Of a DNA stretch of 64,000 nt, positions 12,301-24,290 are shown one piece after another. A program made the position numbers and the translations under genes. The DNA lies in assembly GCA_021397835.1 (NCBI GenBank), contig JAJFZO010000028.1, positions 3,643,501 to 3,707,500 of the forward strand. Direction: 5' to 3'. The notes beneath the pieces are model-generated. The model saw nothing but the letters and a program-made list of their open reading frames with translations, searched no databases and was not told the origin of the DNA. This stretch comes from Moringa oleifera. Lineage: Eukaryota; Streptophyta; Magnoliopsida; Brassicales; Moringaceae. How positions within the stretch are numbered: position 1 is the stretch's first letter; every line of letters starts with the position of its first letter.

Positions 12301-12439
12301 AATCCGAACACCGCTACTTGGCAACTCGACAGCGGATCTAGTGCAGATGTCCACGGATCGGACAGTTCAATCCACCCCGACTCCGCCACGTATGTCCTAA
12401 ACTTCTCTAACTGCTAATTTCCGTGCAACCGGGGAACAT

Positions 12440-12518
12440 GACACGTCGCCTTACGTGTCATAGCAAGCGAGAAAGGATGGCAGCTGCTACCCACGTGTCC
12501 TTTCTCTTCACACGTGGC
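12440..12518 (+). promoter_or_regulatory. Cluster of four ABRE (ACGT-core) elements upstream of the LEA gene
   Basis: GACACGT (12440-12446, ACGTGTC on the other strand), ACGTGTC (12453-12459), CACGTGTC (12492-12499) and CACGTGGC (12511-12518) lie within 80 bp, ending about 25 bp before the TATA-like box. Multiple ABREs bound by ABF/AREB bZIP factors are the known arrangement for abscisic acid and drought or seed induction. A weaker GCCACGTA is at 12385-12392. Confidence 0.85.
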
Positions 12519-12541
12519 GACTACCAGAAGAACCTGCGAAG

Positions 12542-12550
12542 TCTATTTAT
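12542..12550 (+). promoter_or_regulatory. TATA-like box of the LEA gene
   Basis: TCTATTTAT is about 100 bp before the start codon and directly downstream of the ABRE cluster, which fits a transcription start near 12575. Confidence 0.55.
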
Positions 12551-12648
12551 CCTACATTGTCAACGATTAAACCTTCACTGCAGAAGCGTGACTTTAGCGT
12601 TGATCAATTTGAGTGAAGAAGAAAAGTCTGTGACAGAAGCGAGGGAAA

Positions 12649-13326
12649 ATGCAACCCATGAAGGAAGCTGCCACGAATGTTGCCGCCTCTGCTAAGGCCG
12701 GCATGGACAAAACCAAGGCCACCGTGCAAGAGAAGGTTTTATCCTCTTTGCATTTCGTTTATCTTCTTAATTAGTGTACATTGAAATTAATATAATTATG
12801 CCTGGAAGCACCATTTTACGTTTTATCATGAGGTGTATGTGGTGGCGCGCAGGTGGAGAAAATGACAGCCCATGACCCGATGCAGAAGGAGATGGCGACC
12901 CAGAAGAAAAAAGAGAGGATAACCCAAGCAGAGCTGAACAAGCAGCAAGCGCGTGAGGCTGCGAAGCAACATGGCACTGGCACTGGCACTGGCACTGGCA
13001 TGGGCCACACAGCGACAGGAGGTACCTATGGGACGGAAGGATATCCAACTGGGGCCGAGGCATACGGAAGTGGAGCCCACCAGACCGGTTACGGCACTGG
13101 AACGCATTCATATTCGACTACCGGGACCCACGGACACCCGACTGGGGGCCACCAGATGTCGGCCTTGCCAGGTCATGGCACTGGACAGCCAACCGGGCAA
13201 GTGACTGAGGGGACAGTGGGCTCGCACCCCATCGGGGCCAATCCTGGGACGGGTGGCACCAGGGCTCACAACACTCACGTGGGTGGTGGTGGTCCTGCTC
13301 ATGGGACCGGTGGCTCTTACAGTTGA
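12649..13326 (+). CDS. LEA4-5: Late embryogenesis abundant protein, LEA_1 family (LEA4-5-like)
   Basis: Two exons, 12649-12735 and 12853-13326, joined by a GT-AG intron of 117 bp at phase 0, encode 186 residues. The N-terminus ([20 protein letters not shown], then [19 protein letters not shown]) is the amphipathic LEA_1 domain of about 70 residues, rich in Ala, Lys and Glu. The rest is Gly/Thr/His-rich and disordered, and contains the family signatures [13 protein letters not shown] and [10 protein letters not shown]. Such proteins protect other proteins and membranes during drying, in cytosol and nucleus; they are not enzymes. The first ATG (12649) was chosen over 12658 because the MQxMKE start is conserved. 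Arabidopsis LEA4-5 is slightly shorter (about 158 residues); the extra length is in the Gly/Thr-rich repeat part. Four ABREs upstream predict abscisic acid induction. Function is by family, and confidence is high. Confidence 0.93.
12973..12996 (+). repeat. In-frame hexanucleotide repeat (GGCACT)4
   Basis: Four perfect GGCACT copies encode a Gly-Thr run in the LEA protein, continued by GGCATG. It is a likely site of length variation that keeps the reading frame. Confidence 0.9.
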
Positions 13327-13499
13327 AAAGGTGGATCCATTGCTGCTTTCCAGATGGGTGGAGTGGCTGGGTGTGTGCGAGTATAGGATATGTCATTTTC
13401 TGGCAGTTGATTTCCTGTATTTTGTGGTTTAATCTTTCCGTTGGTGGGTTGTGGTGTGAAGTGAGTGGCATGTGCAGTGTGTTTGGTGTTGTTTTAAGT

Positions 13500-15578
13500 G
13501 TCTTAATATAATAAGAAGTGGCAGACAGTATCTATCCCATTGGTACTTTGCATGCAATACAAAATCCACACGGCACAATCTGTTTTGGAAATCCAGCTGC
13601 TGATCCCTTCTAAATAGTTTCATAACTTGATAGCCACCTGGAGGTTTCATAACTTGATGTCTGTTCGATGAAATATCTAATAGAATCTTCAGTCATTTAT
13701 TTATTTAGTCGAGCGAGGATGATAATGGAGGTATCGGAGATGGTGGAAGAGTGGATGGGTGGAGGGGGAGGGAGAGAGAGATAGAGAGAGAGAGGACAAA
13801 GATGTAACAGCTGGCTCTTGACATGGGCGGTGCCTGCCAGGACGCAGAAGGCAGATCACATGGGTAGTTTTGATGGGGGGTGGTCTTACATTTAAGAGGG
13901 TACCCAGGGACACAAGTAGATGAGTGGCTCGTAATTGAGGTCGATTGCGTCAGTGATTGGGGTGGCTGCACTTCCTTTCTTCCCTTTACTGTTTACTTTT
14001 TGAAATAGTAGAATGGTAAGACTCAGAAAAAGCACCATGCTAACACGAGACAAAGAAATTGTGGAAACGTGTGTTGAAAACAATAAGGTAAATTAGTTTG
14101 TACTCTTTGAAAATGATTCATTACCCAGTTATTATGTTCAAAAATTCTGATTTACGTCGCAGATTGAACCTGATTCAATGGCACAGCATGAGATGATATT
14201 GCTCTGAAAGAAAGAATCCCCTTGATGAAAGCCTATTTTATTTATTTGGTATTTTTTTGGAGAATATTATTGAGAACCTGTTCTTCTATTGGGTTCATTG
14301 AGTAGCGAAAAGCCCACGGACATAATGGATCGATTCCACTCCATCACTTGGCCCAATCCACTCAACACAAAGTTCCTCGATCAATCCTATAGTTTAGGAA
14401 TTTAAAAAAAATACCCTTAATTAAATCATTTCATAATTTTAAATCCTTCAAATAATTTTTTTTTAAATATTTTAATTTTAAGTAAATAAAATTTTCCAAA
14501 TAAAGCTCTGAATCTATTCGTTTCGTTTCCTTGTGGGATTGGAATGTTAAGCTTTTATTTCAATAGGCTGAACAGTGTTGAGCAGCCCGGCCCATTAACG
14601 ACCTCTAAAATTCGAGTCACCTAATAGGGTGGACGCGTAGACCAGCTTGGCGGTAAATTGGTCCTTCTGCAAGGGCGCCAAAACCAACCGATCCAATGGA
14701 CACTGCTTGGCATTTCCAAAGAGAGCTTACAGCTTCGATTCCATCGAGGACATACATGCTTCTATTAGTGTGTCATATCAACCAGACCCGTCTCGCTTTT
14801 TGTTCCGGCTGAATTCACGGGTCTACGGAGGTTGGTTTCGGGTCTTTCTCTGCTGCATTGCTTCTTTGATCTCCTGGGAGCTGAGTCTCGTGAAAAGTGG
14901 TTCAAGTTTGGCACATCCTGCTTCACAGACGAATCAATGATCTTTTGGCGTTGATATAAAACATTAAATTCTAAGTATAAAATAGTCCATAGATTCTTAT
15001 AGGATTCAAAGCATTCGGTGACTAAATCTCATGTCAACAAAAACAATAAGTTCGTTTTCATATCGTCATCGTACTGTATGAGGTCCACATTTATTTTACT
15101 TTTGGGTTAATGGCCTGCTCTGTTATATTAGATCCCGGGGCAACCTGTGCTATGCGGCCCGTTGTAGTCACTATTGCACTGTTAAGTGGGGCTTCTAATT
15201 TCCAGTACACGGAGTGACGATAAAACAAATCCCTTTGCCTTTCACTGGGATTCCATATTTCATTTATTCATCATATGCTGTCTTGCTTTTGGGAAAGAAT
15301 TTGTTCTGAACAAAGTTGTGCCTTTGAAGGTCACGATGAGAAGAATCATTGGTAGTGTTTCAAATTGAGTTACAGAATCAATTACATGTTTTAAAGTTTT
15401 GTGAAGTAAATGTTACTTGTCATATTAGTAATTTTGATCACCTAGAGTTTATGCAATAGATATGTCCTTTATCACTGCGGAATGATTGTACCCTTTATGG
15501 ATAGAACTCACTGTATGTTGTCTTTATTATTTAGTCTTGCAGAATTTTGTCAAATTTTGGTCATTTAAGTTGATGAAG
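13500..15578. other. Intergenic DNA between the LEA gene and the ENR pseudogene
   Basis: It contains a purine GA-rich microsatellite (13761-13795). The AATATA near 13504 may be the LEA polyadenylation signal. Frames at 14647-14940 and 15186-15368 have no recognisable similarity. The promoter of the former ENR gene should lie at the right end. Confidence 0.5.
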
Positions 15579-18500
15579 ATGGCTGTGACCCCTGATGCAT
15601 ATGTGGCAACAGTCAACCCTTGCATGTCTTCTTCTCGTAAAACATTCATCTCAAATGCAGCCAATTTAAGTACTAAGAATAATGAGGCATCTTAAACAAG
15701 GCTTTCAAGCTCCTCTCACATCTCATCACGGCAGTCATTAGACAAGAGCTTTACATCAGGAACTGTAAAATTTCAGAGAACTGTCACAAGAGCATCTGCA
15801 TCAGACCAGGACAAGCCTGTGTCAGGATTGCTAAACATTTTAAGTCCCTGATGCTGAAAGATTATTCTGCTTTTTCTCTCCATATCCTGTTTCCCTTTTG
15901 TGATGGTTTCTTTCAATTCCTACATCTGGTTTAAATTCTTCATATGTGTTCCAAATGATGCACATAAGTGTCAATTCTGGTGTCCTTTACTTCTGTTTCA
16001 AATCTATGCATTAAAAGGTAAGTTTAACCACTGCTGGTTGTCTATTTATGCACACTCTTATTCCTGTTTCTCCTATATGGTACTGCCTCAAGCTATTTTA
16101 AGGATAGAACAAATAAGCAGATGCCTCTTATTTGCTATGTGTTTATGTTGGTTGACCACAAAAGATATTTACCTGTAGAGAACCTTCAGAGCTGGGTCAA
16201 AAGCTCACATATATATTGAATGGTGGGTTATATATTCATTTGTTTGTCATGGGGAGATCAATTGCATTCTGAATTGTTTGTATGCATATGGGAGAATGCA
16301 AGTGTGGAGTGGCGAAAAAGAAGATAAGAACGGAAAAAGACAGGCTCTGAGTGAAATAGTTGTTTCTAGTTTCACCTCTGAGTGGCTATATCTAATCTTC
16401 TCGAAGAATGTCATAATATATGGACTGTGAAAATTATAGGGTGAAGAGGGATTTGCTAGATTCTTAGTTACAGCGGGGGGGTAAGCTTAGACAATGACTA
16501 GTATGACATGTGGATGCCTTCTTTTCCATGAGATATTGTTCTGAAGCTAAAACATTCATGTCCTAATCCAGAGTATCACACATTAAAAGAAATATATATA
16601 CAAAGAACTCAAAAGCAATCATAATTAATTACCATGTGGAAAAAAGGAGAAAGATATTGGATGCATCAGCTTTTGATGGTTTCATCATGCTGATGCTGCG
16701 CTTCAAGGTATATGTACATAACAAGCGCACATTTTTACCAGGTAACAGAGCATTTATCGCTGGTGTGGCTAATGACAATGGATATGGTTGGGCAATAGCA
16801 AAGTCTCTAGCTGCAGCAGGTGCCAAAATTCTTGTTGGGACATGGGTGCCTGCATGTACATTGATCTGAATTACCTGCCCTTGTACTTGCGGAAATTTAA
16901 GTTGGTCTCATCAAGGTTTTGAGGTTGCTGATACAAGGTTCATTTTGTTCAGACACTTAATGTTTTTGAGAGCAGTCTATGATGTGGGAAATTTGATGAA
17001 TCACTTGTGTAAGAACTGACGGTTAAAGGAGCCTATGAAATTCAGGATTTAGACTATTTCTTTTATAAAATAAAACTTAGAAAATATAAATTAATTGTTG
17101 TATGCTGAAGCATCAGCTCTTTCCTCATTGCTGTTTGGATTTTAATTTTTTCAGATTACCAGATGGTTCTTTAATGGAAACCACCAAAATTTACCCCTTG
17201 GATGCAGTTTATGACAGCCCTGAGGATGTCCCTGAAGGATGTGCAAATATTGATCCTCATGCCGTTTCTGAAAGAGAATCTATTTCTGCATTACTGGTGA
17301 TGTTCTTGTATGTGGTTTTGTGCAGGTAAAAACAAATAAACGCTATTCAGGGTCTGCAAAGTGGACTGTTGAGGTATTATTTTTTGCAGTATCTCTCTTT
17401 CACTCTAGTTAGAAGAGACTTCTGCTCAGACTAGAGTCCAATATACAAAATGTGTAAGCAGCCCTGAATTGTGGGTTGATATACTGATTAGTGACAATAA
17501 AATGAAGCAGCGGAAGATCTCTTACCTTATCTAATGACTAGTGCTTGTTCTGTTCATTGCAATAAGGCATTAATTTTCATATAGGGCACTAATACATACA
17601 CATGTCAACAGTAACACTTTTTATTCTCTTGCCTTCCATGCATGTTTTTTCCCAGCTAAATTCAAATATAGAAGGTCATATTGTTCTGCAGGTTTATCTG
17701 TTTGCTGTCAACTTTGTTGGAATGTAACCGGCAGGGTCTTATAGTAAATGGAGGGCTTCTTCCTTCACTGTCTTCATTATCAAGTTGCATTACCTACACT
17801 ATGTCTATCCAGTTGCTACTTACGAATTTATAAAGTATCTCTGGAACTGCTGTAACAAACCCTAGTGGTCTGCCACAGTTCTCTAAATCAATCAAGCTTA
17901 CCTTGGTTTTTTTTTATCATTTCTTTTCTTGCAGCCTAAAACATCTTTTTCTTCTACTCCAGCAAAGTTGGGTTATTGTTTGGCAGCAGATAATTTGGTA
18001 TTAATGTGTTGCAGGAGGCTGTTGAATCGGTGAAAAAGGATTTTGGCAGCATTGACATCCTTGTTCACTCTCTTGCAAATGGGCCAGAGGTCTAATGTTC
18101 TGGTCTCTTTTACTTTACCTCTTTTCCTTGCCTTCTTCTTTCTTTTCTTTTCCTTTTGTTTTCCAGAGAATTTTGTGATGCTTAAATAGGTTAGTGGATA
18201 TAACACAGGTTAGCAAGCCTCTCTTGGAGACATCAAGGAATGGATATCTCGCATCCCTTTCTGTATCAAGTTATCTTTTGTTTCGTTACTCAACCAATTT
18301 ATTCCAATAATGAATCCAGGCATGTCTAATCCAATCTCAAATTTTGTATCTGCACAGAAATCCTGGTAAAATGTGCCAGCAAGTGTTGCTAAGGTGGGGT
18401 AATTATGTCGCAGGTGTTGCTTCAGTTTCTCTAACATGCATTGCTTCTGAAAGGATCATTCCAGGGTAAGATGCTTTTGCATGGTTTCCACTCATCATCA

Positions 18501-19587
18501 TTTCTCTGTGCAAAATGTATTATTCTCATCTCTTATGTTAAATTGCTCTATGTGCAGATATGGTGGTGGCATGAGTTCAGCTAAGGCTGCTCTGAAGAGC
18601 GATACATGTGTTAGTATCTCTTCTTTTGTTTGTTTTGTTAATTTGTCTATGGAGGTGGATAGTTCTATTTAAATTTGACCACAATTTTGTACTGATTTAT
18701 ATTTGTCATAATGTTTTTGATGGTTTGTAATATCACATCGACACTGGTTGATTCAGGTGCTGGCCCTTGAGGCTGGAAGGAAACACAAGATTAGAGTAAA
18801 CACAATATCTGCAGGTATGAAATTACTTGCATTGAGCAGGTTATAGTCTCACCTAAATTTGGAGCAGTCATATTATGGCATCATCACCAATGTCCTTATG
18901 CTGGAATATATGGTGCTGATATTAAAGGTGGCATGCAGTTTTGGACCCCTAACATGGAACATAGTGCATAACTGACAGTTTAGGTTTAATGCTACATAGA
19001 AATGCAATGACTTCTCTTTTGTAACATTTGGCATCTGAAAGAACAAATGCATCCCTGTTTGGATATATTGATTTTCTTACTTCTCAGGGCCATTAAGAAG
19101 TCGTCCTGCAAAAGCAATTGGTTTTATTGATATGATGGTCGATTACTCATTGGCTAATGCATCCTTACAGAGAATTATCTGCTGATGAGTCATTCAGCTT
19201 TGTCCAAAAACACCTGTTTCTACCCTCGTGCAGGAATATGACAGTTCCATGATACTTATAAACAGTTTATAAAAACAATCTCTTTAAGCACCAGAGAGCA
19301 CCTTCTTGTGATTTTAATTTCCACCGATTTTTCTTCCTTTTCGGTGTATTTTTGATTGCAATATCAAGTATTATAGAACGGATGAGGTGGGGAATACAGC
19401 TGCCTTCCTGGCATCACCGCTAGCTTCAGCTATAACAGGGGCAATTGTATATGTTGACAATGGTCTGAATGCAACGGGAGTGGGAGTTGACAATCCCATC
19501 TTTGGAGATCTCGAAATTCCAAAAGATACTAAAGCTGGTGCCTCAAGATTGTATCCTCTGGATTTAATTGATAATTTTGATTTTTAA
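15579..19587 (+). pseudogene. ENR1: Enoyl-[acyl-carrier-protein] reductase (NADH) pseudogene, MOD1/ENR1-like, introns retained
   Basis: About twelve exon remnants in gene order resemble plastid ENR, the last reductase of each fatty-acid elongation cycle: 15579-15844 (transit peptide, AASA-type end), 16742-16854 ([20 protein letters not shown], the NADH site), 16953-17008, 17155-17240, 17326-17373, 18015-18089 ([17 protein letters not shown]), 18209-18319, 18414-18465, 18558-18609 (YGGGMSSAKAAL, with the catalytic Tyr and Lys), 18757-18814, 19088-19188 and 19387-19587 (C-terminus [17 protein letters not shown]). Lesions: TAA in the transit peptide (15693), TGA at 16980 probably from an Arg CGA, a probable +1 near 17236, a 1-bp loss near 18275, a 2-bp loss near 19171, and Tyr to Cys in LTCIASE. 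Retained introns mean a segmental or tandem duplicate, not a retrocopy. It cannot give a full protein. Confidence 0.88.
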
Positions 19588-20466
19588 CAAAAACAAAATT
19601 TGTTTTACCCGTCTCTCTTTTATACCGATAAGCAAGAATGGATTTCTTATCTTAGATTAGATGACAGAATAACATACCATCTGTTTAGTAGATGTTTTAT
19701 TTTCTTCCACAAAGTTATAGCTTTAAATTCAGTATGACTGCTGAACTAAACCATGATGGGAGAGTTACTCATTCCCCGCTTTATCAAGATTGTAAACGTG
19801 CCTGTTTCAAATTCCATGACAATGTTACACCGACTTTTGCAACAGCTCTAGGCAATGGTTCCTTGTGATGAATAGATTCGTGATGGAGCATGACAGCATA
19901 TATGTGATACAAAAATTTGAGAAACCAACAATTGAATGAACCTTCTAGTCCCACTGGCACCTTGGTCGAAAAGAGCAGGCACCAGCTTAAGTATTGACAG
20001 TTTTACATGACAACCCCAACCCCATCTTTAGAAGTGAGGTGGTGGAGTATGTAATTGCACCCTACACATTACTATGCTATATAGCAAATGCTCCTGATGG
20101 GAAATATCTCCCAAATTTTGCAGGTTTAGAAGGGACACGAAACTATTGACCCGTAATAGTCTTTCCATTATCTGTTATCTGAAAATAGTCAGAAAAAGAT
20201 TGTAAACAATTCTTATTCCTATGGGGTGATGAATTTCTTTGACATGTATATTTTCCGGTCAAGGGTATACATAAGATAATGGTTTAAAATTTCTACTAAA
20301 ATATATACCCACAAACGCTAAGGGATAATAAATCACATAAAACTGTGGAGGCCTATACCTCTAAAATCCTAAACATGTACAGTGCTACCTAGCAAATGAC
20401 AAATGTTCTGTAAGCATATACTTCCAAAGAATAAGCTGCCCTTGGAGCTCCACATATGCAAACATG
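19588..20466. other. Convergent intergenic spacer
   Basis: The 3' flanks of the ENR pseudogene (plus) and NSE4 (minus). No gene or structured RNA is visible. Confidence 0.6.
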
Positions 20467-23425
20467 TCAGATAACCTTACTTTTCCCCTTCCTGATGGCA
20501 GCAGCTCGTCTTTCAGTATTGTGACTGTCAGATGAATCTTCTACAACTGATTCTTCTGGCAAAACCAAACCACGATTCCTGCACAACTTTTTAATTGGTG
20601 TCGTGGTGGTTGTTTCTTCAAATTCAGCACATACAGGATTTGCCTGACACTGGCTTGACATACCTACTCGATTCTTATATGGTATTACTTCATTTCGATG
20701 TGGCATGAGCTCCTCGCCAACCTTGACAGATGATATCATTAGCTGTAAATATATTCAGAAAAAAGAATTCAGAAAGAATAACAGCAACATCAGAGAATTT
20801 GTTAACTGTGCAAACAAATTCAATCAGAAAATACATGAAAGGAAAAAGATATAAGGAAAAAGAATTTATTGAAAATGTGCGACCAGCCTAGACGCTCTCA
20901 TTTCTTGTTAGATATGGCTCCCAGAGAATTATGAGCTATGACTGAAAGGATCAATAAGGACATAAATACGCTTTCTTGAAACTGTATTGCACTGAACTAG
21001 AAAAATATATTGACCATGAAGTTGTAGCATAAAATATTTCCAAGTGCCCGGGATCACACCACTGAACTTGTGTTGATATCAAAGTAAGGCAGAAACTGTG
21101 TTAAAGGTTTCATAACCCTGTCAACACTTAGTTTCGTTTACAAGAAATTTGAGGGAGAAATAACTCTATTGTTGCATTATATCCTAGTACCTTCCAATCC
21201 TTGAAGTCAAATCTAAAGACAAAATGGCTATAAGCAACTTCTCCAGAAACAACTGTGCTGGCAGCAGGAGCATTCCTTGGGGCTGAAATTCACAAAAAAA
21301 GAGAAATAAAATAAATTAAGATGAACGAAAAAAAAAGATAAATGGAACTTAGGTTGCAAGAAAGGAAAGCAAGGCTTGCAGGGGACCTTACACACTAAAT
21401 GACAGCCTTCCTTGTCAACTTTAATTTCAACCCGCCCATCTTTGACTAAAAATGATAGGGCAAATAAATTTTCTACTGTTTGTGCAAAAGAATTTCTATT
21501 CAACACTAAATTTTCAAGTCTGACTCTCCTGTCCTTCTTCAATATGTTAAACATGATTGCCATATTTCCATCAGTATCTGTCTTATCTGCCACAGTGTCA
21601 TCAACCTGCAGAAAGTCAAGATAAATGCTGGAAATCAAAGGGCACAATTTTATTTTTTTTTAAATATGAAAAGCTTAAGTGCAGCTTGGATGAAAAACTC
21701 TCACATTTTCAGGCTGATAACTTTCTTTGGGTCTCACTTGTTTTCTATGAACAGTTTTTCGTTGCTTTAATTCAGTATTCATAGGCCCCATCCTAAAGAG
21801 ATATCACAAATAAACACAAAATCATTTAAAAAATAAAACAAACAAATAGAAAACAGGAATGAGACATTTCACAGCTTTTACATGGTACTGCATCCTGGAC
21901 TGCTCCTGAATGCATGTGTGACGGCAAATCCAATATCCTTCCAAGCTAGAGAGTTCCTTCCATCCTCAACACCACTGCTGGGTCCACCAGATTTCCCAAA
22001 ATCTCTAAGAAGAGATATGAGAAAATCTGAAATAGTAATCCCTTCTCTGTTTTGGGCTTTGACAGAAGTTACCAAGGTGTTTGTTATGTCCAGAAGAGCC
22101 TCTGCATCAGCAATTTGTTCCCTTGGTTTCTGCACTGATGACACAAGGAAGAAACAGTCATAGCAAATTAATACATCAAAGAAGTAGCTCCAAATTCTCA
22201 ATACTCTTCCTTCAGAAGATAAAGAAATAGAATTAGATAGAAATAGAAACAAGATCAAATTGACATTTCAAGAAAAAAAGAAAAATTTGCAGCGCACGCA
22301 CAAGAAAAGGTCAACTATTTGGTTGCATCTGAGTAAACTATCAAGACTAAGAAATACAGAATAAAGGACAGGTGCACATTCTCCCTTGTCCATGTCAAGG
22401 ACAAGTCAATAAGGTCCATATTTTGAGGACAGGTTTCCAATAGTTGAATAAGAAGAAAGAAACTCTGAAGAGAAATGCTTTTATTGCGAGTAAGCTCCAC
22501 ATCTTCAGCAGAAAAGGAAGAATCTAAAGGGAAAGATGGCAAAATAAAAATATTAATTTTCAGTAAACACAGTACAGCACCAGCACCCAAGCACCCAATT
22601 CCAACACCTTTTATTTTTTCTTATGTTTATACTACACCACCACTACTGACGCACTGTGAATGCTACATTTCCTAGTCTGCAATCTCTAATCTTACTGCCA
22701 TCCTCAGAAATTAGGCCCACAGATTTGACACATTTTGCATATTCTTTAAATTTCAAGCATAATATACCCGAAGAAAGGGAAGAAATAAGACGTCCCGATC
22801 ACACATCAATACCTAGCTGGTGCAAGCTCTCCACTTGATTAAAAATTGACTGGAACTTATCAGAATCAATTCTTGTAATATCTTCTCTTTCGTCTGCACA
22901 ACCAATTGAAAAAAAAAAAAATCACTAGTAAGTACTAAAATGGCACTGGAGAATCTTTATAAAATTGAGAGTTTCCAGATTGATTAATTGCACTAAAAGT
23001 GAACTGTCGCACCGATTATTTGGAGTTCTTTTTATAAACTTAAAGAGAACTGCATGATAAACAAAAAGCATAATATAAAACAATCCACAATCCCAATTCA
23101 AAATTCTTGACTTTCTCGCCATAAACAAGGAATGAGAGCAGCAGAATCAAACAGAGATAAAGACTAAATCAGAACAAGACATAGAAACGCAAACTGCGTT
23201 TAGAGTGTATTTCCTTTTCATATGTGAAAAAGGCTAGCAAAGAGATAATACAACAGAAAAAATACCAAAAATGAGAGTCTTCAAGGCGAGATAGCGAGAT
23301 CGAAGAACCCTGCGATCTATGGTACTTTGATTACCAGAATCGCTAGTCTCAGCCTCACCAGCACCGTCTCTTGCACTAGTCTCGCCACGATTGCAAGTAC
23401 CACATAATTCAATGGGTTTAACCAT
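20467..23425 (-). CDS. NSE4: NSE4, non-SMC element 4 (kleisin) of the SMC5/6 complex
   Basis: Seven exons on the minus strand: 23266-23425, 22813-22893, 21882-22134, 21705-21792, 21392-21605, 21191-21282 and 20467-20742. All junctions are GT-AG and the phases agree, giving 387 residues (Arabidopsis NSE4A is about 402). The N-terminus has [12 protein letters not shown]. Residues about 70-115 hold the NSE3-binding region ([20 protein letters not shown], then [12 protein letters not shown]). Residues about 200-300 hold the Nse4_C winged-helix domain ([57 protein letters not shown]). The tail is basic. NSE4 bridges the SMC5 and SMC6 heads with NSE1 and NSE3 for repair by homologous recombination and replication stress tolerance in the nucleus. 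No disruption was seen. The start at 23425 is the first ATG in frame. Domain assignment is firm. Confidence 0.93.
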
Positions 23426-23537
23426 GACTCCTGGGATTCCTCTTTTCTCAGGGTCCCAGTAATTTTCTAGAGGAAACAGAATCAGTTAAATACAACAATG
23501 AATCAAGGAGTTGTTTCATCAATGGAACTGAAAAGAA

Positions 23538-23546
23538 AAACCCTAA
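23538..23546 (-). promoter_or_regulatory. Telo-box (AAACCCTAA) upstream of NSE4
   Basis: AAACCCTAA on the plus strand (TTAGGGTTT in gene sense) lies about 115 bp before the NSE4 start codon. Telo-boxes near transcription starts are known from plant genes active in dividing cells. A single copy can occur by chance. Confidence 0.4.
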
Positions 23547-24290
23547 AAGGACATTATGGGTGATTTTAGGTATTAGAGCCAGAACCCTCAAAATTGAGAG
23601 CGGGCGGATCTACCAAAAGTACCGGACTTTTGATATGTTTACCAGTTTCCGTATCTGCAACGAACTTTTAATGGCACGTGCCTAACCAGTGCCTCTTTTA
23701 AGGGTTATTTCCACGTCAGTTGCCAGCCAAAGTATACTTCATTGATGGAGTTAACGTTAAGGTTAATTATAATATAAAAGATTACATAAAATTTGTAAAT
23801 TATATTTGTGTGTAATGATACAAGAGATTTAATAAAATTTAATAATTTATATTATTTAATAAAAAATATCAAGTTTTAGATATATATATATTTTTTTTAT
23901 TTTAAAAAAATGTGTTTTATTTTCTTTAATAAAAGTAAATGTTTAAAAAAATCTAGAAATATAATTTGAGTTATAACTTAAATTTTATTATTCAAAAAAT
24001 GATATAATAATTTTTAATTTTTTATTAATTATCAAAATAAACCTTGAATCCTAATGATATCTAAAACTAAAAATAGTTAAGGATAATATTATCTTTTTTA
24101 CATATCACAACTTCTTTTCAATTGGGATCAAATTCTTGAAGCCACTTAAAAAAATTTTTTTGATGATTTTTTTAAAAAAGATTTTAAAAAATAAAAATAA
24201 AAAATTCATCATCAATCCTTTTTATGGTATGATTAAACACTAAAATTCATTTGTTTTTAAAAAATAAATAAGGCAATATTGGTCTTTTGA
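23547..24290. other. AT-rich upstream flank of NSE4, no gene seen
   Basis: It contains ACGT-core motifs (GCACGTGCC near 23672, CCACGTCA near 23711) and then low-complexity AT-rich DNA. No coding signal is supported. Confidence 0.4.

Noticed and set aside
12423..12695. Plus-strand frame of 90 codons over the LEA promoter and leader
   Set aside because: It runs through the ABRE cluster and TATA box and overlaps LEA exon 1 in another frame, with no family features.
12767..13471. Several minus-strand and alternate frames over the LEA gene
   Set aside because: These are shadows of the GC-rich LEA coding exon, with repetitive low-complexity translations.
14647..14940. Frame of 97 codons before the ENR pseudogene
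   Set aside because: No recognisable similarity and no ATG at the frame's start.
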